From Arion vulgaris (taxonomy: Eukaryota; Mollusca; Gastropoda; Stylommatophora; Arionidae), in the NCBI GenBank assembly GCA_020796225.1, contig CM036759.1:63954590-64018589 (forward strand): a stretch of 64,000 nucleotides of DNA, given 5' to 3'. Both the position numbers and the translations under genes were made by a program. Each line of letters begins with the position of its first letter. The stretch's first letter is position 1. The notes under the pieces were generated by a model. The model worked only from the letters and a program-made list of their open reading frames with translations. It did no database searches and had not been told where the DNA came from. Of the stretch, positions 1 through 11,500 are shown piece by piece.

Positions 1-96
1 AGTAAGTTACTTGCCAGTTCAACTTGTTCGTACTGGAGATTATTATTACTGGAATATTATTTTAAAATAAAACCTTGTTTTGTTGAATATTGTATA

Positions 97-325
97 ACTT
101 GATTGATTGAGTGATTGATAGGACCATCATCATTGCACTTCAGTGAGTAACGATGTGTGCTCCGATCTCACTCTTACACAGGAAGATCTCAGCTATAGTG
201 CACGAACTCCGTAGCGTCGGCGAGGGTCCCAATGTAATTTTGAAGATAGTGAAAATATTTTGTAGGAATTATTTTTTAAATAAATTAAAAAAAAAAAATC
301 TTTTTCTAATGAATTTTGGTGATCT
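97..325 (-). mobile_element. SINE-B fragment, copy 1
   Basis: This is the 3' part of a tRNA-derived SINE read on the minus strand. On the plus strand it starts with the ATTGATTGA-type tail, followed by the conserved CATCATTGCACTTC block and the CACAGGAAGATCTCAGC block shared with the copies near 12.1, 23.9, 45.4, 49.9 and 56.3 kb. The tRNA-like head is missing; the copy runs into an A-rich stretch and then the 56-bp array. Confidence 0.75.
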
Positions 326-335
326 TGTTTATATA

Positions 336-1386
336 CATGAGGTTTATATACCAGTTCACTTGTTGAATGTGATACAAGAGTCTGGTAACTACATGAGGTT
401 TATATACCAGTTCACTTGTTGCATGTGATACAAGAGTCTGGTAACTACATGAGGTTTATATACCAGTTCACTTGTTGAATGTGATACAAGAGTCTGGTAA
501 CTACATGAGGTTTATATACCAGTTCACTTGTTGAATGTGGTACAAGAGTCTGGTAACTACATGAGGTTTATATACCAGTTCACTTGTTGAATGTGATACA
601 AGAGTCTGGTAACTACATGAGGTTTATATACCAGTTCACTTGTTGAATGTGATACAAGAGTCTGGTAACTACATGAGGTTTATATACCAGTTCACTTGTT
701 GAATGTGGTACAAGAGTCTGGTAACTACATGAGGTTTATATACCAGTTCACTTGTTGAATGTGGTACAAGAGTCTGGTAACTACATGAGGTTTATATACC
801 AGTTCACTTGTTGAATGTGATACAAGAGTCTGGTAACTACATGAGGTTTATATACCAGTTCACTTGTTGAATGTGATACAAGAGTCTGGTAACTACATGA
901 GGTTTATATACCAGTTCACTTGTTGAATGTGATACAAGAGTCTGGTAACTACATGAGGTTTATATACCAGTTCACTTGTTGAATGTGGTACAAGAGTCTG
1001 GTAACTACATGAGGTTTATATACCAGTTCACTTGTTGAATGTGGTACAAGAGTCTGGTAACTACATGAGGTTTATATACCAGTTCACTTGTTGAATGTGA
1101 TACAAGAGTCTGGTAACTACATGGGGTTTATATACCAGTTCACTTGTTGAATGTGATACAAGAGTCTGTAACTACATGAGTTTATATACCAGTTCACTTG
1201 TTGAATGTGGTACAAGAGTCTGGTAACTACATGAGGTTTATATACCAGTTCACTTGTTGAATGTGATACAAGAGTCTGGTAACTACATGAGGTTTATATA
1301 CCAGTTCACTTGTTGAATGTGATACAAGAGTCTGGTAACTACATGAGGTTTATATACCAGTTCACTTGTTGAATGTGATACAAGAG
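336..1386. repeat. Tandem array, 56-bp unit, about 19 copies
   Basis: Nearly perfect head-to-tail units recognisable by CATGAGGTTTATATACCAG and ACAAGAGTCTGGTAACTA. The main variation is a single GTGATAC/GTGGTAC site, with one unit carrying two small deletions near 1168-1183. No gene is seen in it. Confidence 0.97.
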
Positions 1387-1424
1387 CATACCTTTTCATT
1401 TTTCTAGGCCATTAATTTATCAAT

Positions 1425-1640
1425 AGAGCGTTTGACCGAATGGATTAGAGCATGGCTCCCTTACTCTGGAGACCCGTGTTCAACTCACATTAAGGCCAAT
1501 GATATTTTTCTGTTGTCGACATAAAAGAAAAATCCTAACCTGAACAGCTACGCGGCGACTGTGCTAGCCATGCGACCCTTCAATTCCTCAGGCTCTCGTC
1601 CCACCTGTCATTCTTCTTTCTTCTTTACCTTTGACCTCCA
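1425..1640 (+). mobile_element. SINE-D, copy 1 (tRNA-derived)
   Basis: The head has an A-box-like TGGATTAGAGCATGG and, about 30 bp on, a B-box-like GTGTTCAACTC. The body (AAAGAAAAATCCTAAC, CGGCGACTG, CTAGCCATGCGACC) recurs at 21.9-22.07 kb, which shows it is an interspersed repeat. It is not an intact tRNA gene because no stable acceptor stem can be drawn. Confidence 0.65.
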
Positions 1641-2225
1641 AGGAGGCATAGGTTCTCAACCAAGGCCTTGCAAGCTCTCATGCGCTTGGTTGTAGTTTTT
1701 ATAGTTGAGTATAGATGAGTGGGGTAGTTAATCCCACGTCAAACCTGCACTTTCGCAGTATACAGCATGTAATAGGTAATAGTGGTTCTATTTTTTACCC
1801 TGAATTCGGGCCCCGGTAACCACACGGAGCGTCAGATTTATATTGTCTGTCGACTTTGACACTTTATCAGACAGGAGAGATGTATAGACCTACTCACTGT
1901 GATACTCACCGTCTATATTGCGATCAGATCTCAGATCAGACATGTATGCACCTACACTTCTACTTATACCAGCTCTTCTTCGATATCTAACCACTTAGCC
2001 AGACATAGGTATGTTACCAGGGCCATACCACGGAGGTGGGGTACGGTCTTGGTCAGTGCCAGCTCCCTGACCCTGGCGCTACTTTATATCCTTACATTAT
2101 TGCGCCTGCGGTCCCCCACCTGTCTTACACCTGTCCCCCACCTGTCCCCCACCTGTCCTACACCTGTCCTACACCGCCATAAAAAATGGTACTATAGGCA
2201 GTAGCAACAGTTGTTGTTTTTTTTA
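1641..2225. other. Intergenic stretch without a recognisable gene
   Basis: No conserved coding signal is seen. The only structure is a short imperfect repeat of CACCTGTCC/CACCTGTCT at about 2115-2177, just before the 45-bp array begins. Confidence 0.5.
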
Positions 2226-4325
2226 AGTTGATTTCTCGGAGTTTTCTAACAATAAGTTCTAACATCGTACACGTAATCTCTTTAAGTTTTCTAACAATAA
2301 CTTCTAACATCGTACACGTAATCTCTTTAAGTTTTCTAACAATAAGTTCTAACATCGTACACGTAATCTCTTTAAGTTTTCTAACAATAAGTTCTAACAT
2401 CGTACACGTAATCTCTTTAAGTTTTCTAACAATAAGTTCTAACATCGTACACGTAATCTCTTTAAGTTTTCTAACAATAAGTTCTAACATCGTACACGTA
2501 ATCTCTTTAAGTTTTCAAAATCTTCTAACATCGTAACGTAACTCTTTAAGTTTTTAACAATAAGTTCTAACATCGTACGTAATCTCTTTAAGTTTTCTAA
2601 CAATAAGTTCTAACATCGTACACGTAATCTCTTTAAGTTTTCTAACAATAAGTTCTAACATCGTACACGTAATCTCTTTAAGTTTTCTAACAATAAGTTC
2701 TAACATCGTACACGTAATCTCTTTAAGTTTTCTAACAATAAGTTCTAACATCGTACACGTAATCTCTTTAAGTTTTCTAACAATAAGTTCTAACATCGTA
2801 CACGTAATCTCTTTAAGTTTTCTAACAATAAGTTCTAACATCGTACACGTAATCTCTTTAAGTTTTCTAACAATAAGTTCTAACATCGTACACGTAATCT
2901 CTTTAAGTTTTCTAACAATAAGTTCTAACATCGTACACGTAATCTCTTTAAGTTTTCTAACAATAAGTTCTAACATCGTACACGTAATCTCTTTAAGTTT
3001 TCTAACAATAAGTTCTAACATCGTACACGTAATCTCTTTAAGTTTTCTAACAATAAGTTCTAACATCGTACACGTAATCTCTTTAAGTTTTCTAACAATA
3101 AGTTCTAACATCGTACACGTAATCTCTTTAAGTTTTCTAACAATAAGTTCTAACATCGTACACGTAATCTCTTTAAGTTTTCTAACAATAAGTTCTAACA
3201 TCGTACACGTAATCTCTTTAAGTTTTCTAACAATAAGTTCTAACATCGTACACGTAATCTCTTTAAGTTTTCTAACAATAAGTTCTAACATCGTACACGT
3301 AATCTCTTTAAGTTTTCTAACAATAAGTTCTAACATCGTACACGTAATCTCTTTAAGTTTTCTAACAATAAGTTCTAACATCGTACACGTAATCTCTTTA
3401 AGTTTTCTAACAATAAGTTCTAACATCGTACACGTAATCTCTTTAAGTTTTCTAACAATAAGTTCTAACATCGTACACGTAATCTCTTTAAGTTTTCTAA
3501 CAATAAGTTCTAACATCGTACACGTAATCTCTTTAAGTTTTCTAACAATAAGTTCTAACATCGTACACGTAATCTCTTTAAGTTTTCTAACAATAAGTTC
3601 TAACATCGTACACGTAATCTCTTTAAGTTTTCTAACAATAAGTTCTAACATCGTACACGTAATCTCTTTAAGTTTTCTAACAATAAGTTCTAACATCGTA
3701 CACGTAATCTCTTTAAGTTTTCTAACAATAAGTTCTAACATCGTACACGTAATCTCTTTAAGTTTTCTAACAATAAGTTCTAACATCGTACACGTAATCT
3801 CTTTAAGTTTTCTAACAATAAGTTCTAACATCGTACACGTAATCTCTTTAAGTTTTCTAACAATAAGTTCTAACATCGTACACGTAATCTCTTTAAGTTT
3901 TCTAACAATAAGTTCTAACATCGTACACGTAATCTCTTTAAGTTTTCTAACAATAAGTTCTAACATCGTACACGTAATCTCTTTAAGTTTTCTAACAATA
4001 AGTTCTAACATCGTACACGTAATCTCTTTAAGTTTTCTAACAATAAGTTCTAACATCGTACACGTAATCTCTTTAAGTTTTCTAACAATAAGTTCTAACA
4101 TCGTACACGTAATCTCTTTAAGTTTTCTAACAATAAGTTCTAACATCGTACACGTAATCTCTTTAAGTTTTCTAACAATAAGTTCTAACATCGTACACGT
4201 AATCTCTTTAAGTTTTCTAACAATAACTTCTAACATCGTACACGTAATCTCTTTAAGTTTTCTAACAATAAGTTCTAACATCGTACACGTAATCTCTTTA
4301 AGTTTTCTAACAATAACTTCTAATG
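2226..4325. repeat. Tandem array, 45-bp unit, about 46 copies (block 1)
   Basis: The unit contains CTAACATCGTACACGTAATC, then TCTTTAAGTTTTC and TAACAATAAGTT. Because 45 is a multiple of 3 and the unit lacks stops on both strands, it gives long open frames (up to 605 codons, minus strand, 2554-4371) that are artefacts. Units are nearly identical except for a decayed patch at about 2510-2580. All complete units carry TTTAAG, unlike block 2 at 5.9-6.36 kb, which has TCTAAG. Confidence 0.97.
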
Positions 4326-5879
4326 TAGCAGGGAATATGACACCAGTTTTTTCCCTAGTCCCAAGCTTCAACTAAGCACATATTTTCAATTAAACAAAGG
4401 GGTAACTATATACCTGGTCTGTGGACGTAGGATAACAGACAAGATAAATTAGCATGTTTGTTTTCCTTAACTGGGGGTTTGAACTTATGCCCTGCCTTTA
4501 TTTCTCCTGCAGTCAACTCGAGGTTAATTGTATTCTTGTTTTCTAGAAATTCCATAGGTCACAAATATCAAATTAGCTGGGATTTTCCCAACCAGCAACT
4601 AGATTTGACCGTGAGAATTATACTAACAGGACAATGACTGATTTGGAGACAAAGAAAATTGCCAGTGGTTAAATAGAATGCTTTTTGTAGATTACACAGA
4701 CTTCGCACAGACACTTCATAGAGACAGAGGGACAGAGAGATACCCATGGACAGGCAGTGAGGGTAGTCGATTTCTCGTTTCAGACAGAGGGACAGAGAGT
4801 AGGTAATCTGAAATAAGCAACAACAACAGTCAGAAAGAATGAAGACACACTTCATAGACACAACTTTAGACACACTTGAGAGACGCATTCGGATAGAGAC
4901 AGAGGGACAGAGAGTAGGTAGTCTGAGTCTGAGACAGTTACAGACAGAAAGAGTGAAGAGACTTCGCTCAGACAGTTGGCAGAGGGAAAACTTTAGACAC
5001 ACTTCACAGAGCCAGAGGAACAGAGAGCTACCCACAGACAGACAGTTTGAAGAGAGGATAGTGAGGCCAGAACATGATAACAGACAGTTAATTGATAGAA
5101 GGAAAGATTAGCCAGTGCTTGGTAGTCTACAGTTGGTGACATCATTCAAGCTAACCAGTGCTTGGTAGTCTACAGTTGGTGACCACGCCAGAACTTAGTA
5201 TTATCAACAAGACAGCCCTGACGGTGTTGACTTTGACCTAAATAGAGAGACAGTTGCAACTAAATCGGAAAAAAGAGACATTCTAAGAAAAGTGAGATAT
5301 TCAAGGCGGTTCGATCGAAAAGGAGACATTTTAAATAAAAGTGACAGGACTTCTGAACAGAAACATTCATGTTCATATTTTTTTGGCAGAAGGGATAAGT
5401 AGACCATAATATTTAATACGATTATTTTTACGGTTGTATTTTTAGATATAGAGGTGTCTTATTTTGATGAGGTAATTTACTTTTATATTTTTTTCAGGAA
5501 GATTGGTTGTTTTAAATTAGATAAGGAAATTGTCAAATGCTAAACAGGACCATAAATAATCAACTGATTTGCATATATATATATATATAAGAATGTATAT
5601 TTTTGTATTGAAATAAGCAAATCAATAAATAAAAGTTGAGGATCAGATTGATTCTCACATAGAGATACAATATCTTTGATGGTCGTTTAAATTGGATTAT
5701 ATTCTTTGTTAGAGTGTGATCGTTGTCGAGTTAGTGTTTATGGTGCAGTGACCAATGATAAAAGATAAAAGATAAAAGATAATAGGTCATACAGAATAAT
5801 ATATAGTGTAGGGAGACCTCACACTATTACATAACTGGTGCCATCGTAGATCTAGGATATTCCAGGATCCCTTAACTAT
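4326..5879. other. Stretch without a recognisable gene; decayed GACAGAGG repeats
   Basis: Between about 4700 and 5060 there are diverged direct repeats built on ACAGAGGGACAGAGAG. A unit of about 40 bp containing AGTGCTTGGTAGTCTACAG is duplicated at 5112-5182. There is a short AT run near 5572-5590 and a triple AAAGATA near 5757-5780. I see no exon, RNA gene or complete transposon here. Confidence 0.5.
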
Positions 5880-6363
5880 TACACTAACATCGTACACGTA
5901 ATCTCTCTAAGTTTTCTAACAATAAGTTCTAACATCGTACACATAATCTCTCTAAGTTTTCTAACAATAAGTTCTAACATCGTACACGTAATCTCTCTAA
6001 GTTTTCTAACAATAAGTTCTAACATCGTACACGTAATCTCTCTAAGTTTTCTAACAATAAGTTCTAACATCGTACACGTAATCTCTCTAAGTTTTCTAAC
6101 AATAAGTTCTAACATCGTACACATAATCTCTCTAAGTTTTCTAACAATAAGTTCTAACATCGTACACGTAATCTCTCTAAGTTTTCTAACAATAAGTTCT
6201 AACATCGTACACGTAATCTCTCTAAGTTTTCTAACAATAAGTTCTAACATCGTACACGTAATCTCTCTAAGTTTTCTAACAATAAGTTCTAACATCGTAC
6301 ACGTAATCTCTCTAAGTTTTCTAACAATAAGTTCTAACATCGTACACGTAATCTCTCTAAGTT
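5880..6363. repeat. Tandem array, 45-bp unit, about 10.7 copies (block 2)
   Basis: Same 45-bp unit as 2226-4325 but uniformly with TCTCTAAG in place of TCTTTAAG, plus an occasional CACATAATC variant. The two blocks lie 1.55 kb apart and have been homogenised separately. The open frame of 172 codons on the minus strand is an artefact. Confidence 0.97.
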
Positions 6364-6559
6364 GGACCGTTTTACTGCTATAACGTAACTCTTGCATTTA
6401 TCCAAGATTATTTATGTAAATCGACTTAATATAAAGATGAAACATACTTTGATTGATGGAACAGCAGCCGATTTTGAAATTATGCGGGTACATGAGGTGG
6501 AGTATGTCTCTTTAACATGCTCAGCCTCACACTGTTTGTGACTGAAATCTTTTCTATTT

Positions 6560-6835
6560 GTGTCCGCAATTTGTCGTCTGTAGCTTAAGCGCTAGTGAGC
6601 TCATTCACAACCCAAGTATACCTGATTCAAAATTGCAGTGTGTAGTTTGGAAATAAATTAGTTTCCGTGGATTTTTACGAAGATTCAAAATAGATCTCGT
6701 CATTTAGAAATTAATGGCAAACTACTTAATGTATAAGTGGTGTCTAGAAAAATCAATGACTCGTTTACTGTGGTTGATTGTGAAGTCCTGTACAGGTTAT
6801 GCCACGATTTTCATTTCAATGAAGTTGTCAGCAAC
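6560..6835 (+). mobile_element. SINE-E, copy 1 (tRNA-derived)
   Basis: The head CGTCTGTAGCTTAAGCGCTA matches the related heads at 15.8, 56.0 and 57.5 kb. The body (AAATTAGTTTCCGTGG, ATGGCAAACTACTTAATG, ACTCGTTTACTGTGG) aligns with the copies at 56.04-56.30 kb and 58.2-58.44 kb. The B box has decayed to TGATTCAAAATT. Confidence 0.75.
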
Positions 6836-6944
6836 ATGGCGGAAAATTATAATATCTACAGATAATACACTTGAAACAATTTTATTGATTAGTGTATGTC
6901 GTATGAATATGGATGCGAATCGTGAACCATAACACTAACATAAA

Positions 6945-7370
6945 AAAACCAAAATTGAAGCTTTTGAAACACGGTGCTATAGAAAAGTTCTTAGAACATC
7001 CTGGACAGAGAAGAGAAGAAACAAAGACATCCTGAACAGAGAAGAGAAGAAATAAAGACATCCTAAAAGACCTGCATATCAAGGAGCATTTGCTCATAAA
7101 TAATATCATGTCCTGAAAGATGAAATATTTTGGCCACATTAAACGGCACAGTGGTCTGGAGTGAAAGGTAATGGAGGGCATGGTTCCTAATGTAAGAAGC
7201 AGGGAACAACCAAGATGAAGGTTGCAGCAGGACATCAAAGAAACCTTGAACTTGACGCTAGAAGAGGCTGGAGAACTTGTAAGAGACTGAGAGTTTTTCA
7301 GGTGGGCTGTGATAAATGCGACATTCTGCAAGGGACATGCTACTGTTTGAAGTCTTATGGACAGTACCAA
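6945..7370 (+). mobile_element. LINE-X 3' fragment (reverse transcriptase C-terminus), degraded
   Basis: Conceptual translation gives FETRCYRKVLRTSWTEKR, the well-known C-terminal motif of an RTE/CR1-like reverse transcriptase, followed by a frame-broken zone. The final part resembles the last residues of the related copy at 10.1-10.4 kb (ends with a GTCGAGGG-type block). Internal stops and a short duplication (GACAGAGAAGAGAAGAAA at about 7010-7060) show that it is dead. Confidence 0.75.
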
Positions 7371-7377
7371 GTTTACA

Positions 7378-7832
7378 CACTTCAACAGTACACGTACGGC
7401 ACTTACGTTGAGGTCAACAGTACACGTACGGCACTTACGTTGAGGTCAACAGTACACGTACAGCACTTACGTTGAGGTCAACAGTACACGTACAGCACTT
7501 ACGTTGAGGTCAACAGTACACGTACGGCACTTACGTTGAGGTCAACAGTACACGTACGGCACTTACGTTGGATTCAACAGTACACGTACAGCACTTACGT
7601 TGAGGTCAACAGTACACGTACGGCACTTACGTTGAGGTCAACAGTACACGTACGGCACTTACGTTGAGGACAACAGTACACGTACGGCACTTACGTTGAG
7701 GTCAACAGTACACGTACGGCACTTACGTTGAGGTCAACAGTACACGTACGGCACTTACGTTGGATTCAACAGTACACGTACGGCACTTACGTTGAGGTCA
7801 ACAGTACACGTACGGCACTTACGATGAGGTCA
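7378..7832. repeat. Tandem array, 32-bp unit, about 14 copies
   Basis: The unit contains CAACAGTACACGTACGGCAC and TTACGTTGAGGT. A few units have GATTC or GGACA in place of GGTCA, and CAGCAC in place of CGGCAC. It begins directly at the end of the LINE-X fragment. Confidence 0.95.
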
Positions 7833-8063
7833 GAGTTACGTTGAGGTCACACTTAAGATGAAGTCACAGCAACAATTCTGCTGGTCTCCGGAAAAATGCA
7901 CCCCTGAAACTACCGACGTGGTCAAGGTTCGAACGCACGTTCTTCAGAACGCAAGACAAACGGCTCTATCATTTCGCCACAGAGATTCCAGAAATGTCTT
8001 TTTATGAAAATGATTATAGTGTTTTGTAATTTTGTTTGATCTTTTGCCACATTTTCAACACAT

Positions 8064-8250
8064 CCAGAAATAACTGATTTTAATCTGCTACATCTCCATC
8101 CCAACAGAACATACTGACTTCAATCTGTCACATCTCCGTCACATACAGAACACACTGACTTAAATCTGTCACATCTCCGTCACATACAGAACACACTGAC
8201 TTCAATCCGCCATATCTCCGTCACATTCAGTCAAAAACTGACTTCATATT
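8064..8250. repeat. Tandem array, 41-bp unit, about 4.5 copies
   Basis: Units contain CAGAACACACTGACTTCAAT and CACATCTCCGTCACAT. The outer copies are diverged. The array lies about 200 bp upstream of the start of gene A; 7833-8063 holds nothing I recognise. Confidence 0.85.
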
Positions 8251-8388
8251 TAAATTAACGACCATTATTTAAGTATTAAATTGTTATCATTATTGAGTGT
8301 TATATTTTTTTTAAATATTACTTGTTACTTTCCTGTTGTTACATATTTACAGATATCGACTAATGACAAAGTAGCGGACAGTAGAGTG

Positions 8389-8394
8389 TATAAG
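8389..8394 (+). promoter_or_regulatory. Possible TATA-like element of gene A
   Basis: TATAAG stands 79 bp before the preferred ATG of gene A, so a start site about 30 bp downstream would give a short leader. The spacing is plausible but TATA-like strings are common in this AT-rich DNA. The call rests only on position; the start could also lie in an upstream untranslated exon. Confidence 0.25.
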
Positions 8395-8467
8395 AAGTTC
8401 TCTGTTAGACTGCTACACAACAGACGTCTATGTATCATGTGATCGTATCTTGATGCTTGAAGTCAAC

Positions 8468-8555
8468 ATGTCAACAAATATTTGCAAACTATTATTGCTT
8501 GCCTTTGCAACATCATTTATCTCCCTTGCATCAGGAATTTCACCCTACCAGGACT
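8468..8555 (+). CDS. Gene A exon 1: signal peptide
   Basis: From ATG 8468 the peptide has a short polar start (MSTNICK), a hydrophobic core ([14 protein letters not shown]) and a small-residue end (SG), with cleavage likely before ISPYQD. The exon closes with GGACT followed by GTAAGT at 8556, a near-perfect donor, leaving phase 1. An in-frame ATG at 8453 adds MLEVN; I prefer 8468 because the signal peptide is more typical from there. The next confident exon enters in phase 1. Confidence 0.8.
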
Positions 8556-11500
8556 GTAAGTAAACAATACATTCTTAAGTTAGCTACATACCTGTGCGAT
8601 GGACGAAACAACATACCTGTGCAGAACGTGGCCATCCTAACAGTCCTTCAGAATTTCTCCCTCTCATATGCCAGATGTCCCGCCTATGCATCCGTCATGA
8701 TCAAATCACCAGTTACATTTTGAATCCATCTTCTCCGTGGTCTTCCTCGTCTCCTCTTTGCAGGAATGTCTTCTTCCATGATGGTCTTCTCAAAACATTG
8801 GTGTCTCTTTACATGTCAAAAATACTTCAATTTTCTCATTTGTATTATCAAACAGTTTTATTTGATTTTGAACTCATTCTGGCTAGATCCATACTATTGT
8901 CAGTCTCACCAGCCAGCCACTATAGAGGCGTACACATGTGTGCCAATCACACCAGCAAGCCACTATAGAGGCGTACATATGTGTGCCAATCACACCAGCA
9001 AGCCACTATAGAGGCGTACATATGTGTGCCAATCACACCAGCCAGCCACTATAGAGGTCTTTTACCACATAGATCACTTACATTCTCTTTGTACTAACTT
9101 TTTCTAGTTTTTGCCCTAACGATTAAAAAGGAAATTAAATAAATATATATATATATTCACCTCGTACAGTTATACGTTACATAGGGTATGCAAGTAATCT
9201 TTCTATACCGCTCTATCCTGGACAACTTGCTCAATCTCTTCCATGTAATTGAGTCCCATTTGTTTTGCCTCTCTTAGGAAAGTTCGTTTCAGGGTTTTCC
9301 TAGGGAGTTCTCTCATTCTTGACCACTTTGCCTTCTACTTCAATGTCTGCTTTGATGTTCTTTGATCATTTCTTCTCAAGGTATGCCTTCTACTTCAATG
9401 TCTGCTTTGATATTCTTTGATCATTTCTTCTCAAGGTATGTCTTCTACTTCAATGTCTGCTTTGATATTCTTTGATCATTTCTTCTCAAGGTATGCCTTC
9501 TACTTCAATGTCTGCTTTGATATTCTTTGATCATTTCTTCTCAAGGTTTCCACTTGTTTTTCTACTTTTATTATTTTTTTTTAAAGAGTTTATTTTTCTT
9601 TGTATATAACAATCTACAGACGAATACTTAGAATATCATGGACAGAGAAAATAACAAATGCTACAGAAGAATACTTAGAATATCATGGACTGAGAAAAGA
9701 ACAAATGCTACAGAAGAATACTTAGAATATCATGGACAGAGAAAAGAACAAATGCTACAGAAGAATACTTAGAATATCATGGACAGAGAAAGAACAAATG
9801 CTACAGAAGAATACTTAGAATATCATGGACAGAGAAAAGAACAAATGCTACAGAAGAATACTTAGAATATCATGGACAGAGAAAAGAACAAATGCTACAG
9901 AAGAATACTTAGAATATCATGGACAGAGAAAGAACAAATGCTACAGAAGAATACTTAGAATATCATGGACAGAGAAAAGAACAAATGCTACAGAAGAATA
10001 CTTAGAATATCATGCACAGAGAAAAGAACAAATGCTACAGAAGAATACTTAGAATATCATGGACAGAGAAAAGAACAAATGCTACAGAAGAATACTTAGA
10101 ATATCATGGACAGAGAAAAGAACAAATGCTTCTATTCTGCAACAGGTTGATATTGGAGAGAGATGGTTATTAAAGATCATAACATCAAGGAAAATTAAAT
10201 ATTTCTGACACATCAAACGACAAGAGTGCCTAGAGAAGGTAATTTTGGAAGGAATGGTGCCAGGAAGACGAACGAGAGGAAGACCTAGAAGACGATGGGG
10301 ACAAGATGTCATTGGCGATCTGAGAATGACTGCTGCTGACGCCGGTCAACTTGCACGGAATAGAGAGATTTTCAGGACTGCTGTCGAGGGAGCCAAATTC
10401 TGGAAGGGACAAGCTACTTGATGCTGATGATGATGGTATAACAATGATGGTAACAATGTTATGATTGACAAACATTTGTGGAGTGATGTGATTGTGCCTG
10501 TGAAATGAAATATGAGATGGTGGACATCACAGTGTTGTGAAATGATGACGATAATGATGCAATATATTAGTGGTTCTCAAACTGTTTAAAGTGGTGGGAC
10601 ACTCGAAGTCCTACCAAAAATCGTAGGAGCACTATACAAAAAAACTGAATAAATAAGATGCCAAAAGCAAAGAAATATAGAAATAATTGAAAAAATGTTA
10701 CATACTTTTATTTATCATTTAATTTCTTCCTATGAGAAGCATGAGCCTGATGTGTCTTGGCGGTGCCCGCTGGCACCGAGTTGCCGACTCCTGATCTGGG
10801 ATTTCCTAGTGCGCACCTAGAAATGTCACCGAGCACACTGGTGCGTATGGGTACACCCTTTGAGAACCACTGTAACATACATTGAGGTTACATTTTGGAA
10901 GAATATAAGAATGAGAATAAAAACATGATAATCACTTTTCAAACAGTTTAGTACTGGCAGACTCTTGCTTATTGAAACAGCTTAGTACTGGCAGACTCTT
11001 GCTTATTGAAACAGCTTAGTGCTGGCAGACTCTTGCTTATTGAAACAGCTTAGTACTGGCAGACTCTTGCTTATTGAAACAGCTTAGTGCTGGCAGACTC
11101 TTGCTTATTGAAACAGCTTAGTACTGGCAGACTCTTGCTTATTGAAACAGCTTAGTACTGGCAGACTCTTGCTTATTGAAACAGCTTAGTACTGGCAGAC
11201 TCTTGCTTATTGAAACAGCTTAGTGCTGGCAGACTCTTGCTTATTGAAACAGATTAGTACTGGCAGACTCTTGTTTATTGAAACAGCTTAGTGCTGGCAG
11301 ACTCTTGCTTATTGAAACAGCTTAGTACTGACAGACTCTTGCTTATTGAAACAGCTTAGTACTGGCAGACTCTTGCTTATTGAAACAGCTTAGTACTGGC
11401 AGACTCTTGCTTATTGAAACAGCTTAGTGCTGGCAGACTCTTGCTTATTGAAACAGCTTAGTACTGGCAGACTCTTGCTTATTGAAACAGCTTAGTGCTG

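Noticed and set aside
2554..4371. 605-codon minus-strand frame made of a repeated 15-residue unit
   Set aside because: It is the 45-bp satellite read in an open frame; the unit length is a multiple of 3 and the opposite strand is open too. No start context, domain or composition of a real protein.
5640..5860. Possible LTR end and primer-binding site (TAACTGGTGCCATCG)
   Set aside because: No second LTR, polypurine tract or gag/pol sequence nearby; the match to a tRNA end is too short.
7378..7832. CRISPR-like array
   Set aside because: Direct head-to-tail repeats without unique spacers, in eukaryotic DNA; this holds for all arrays in the window.
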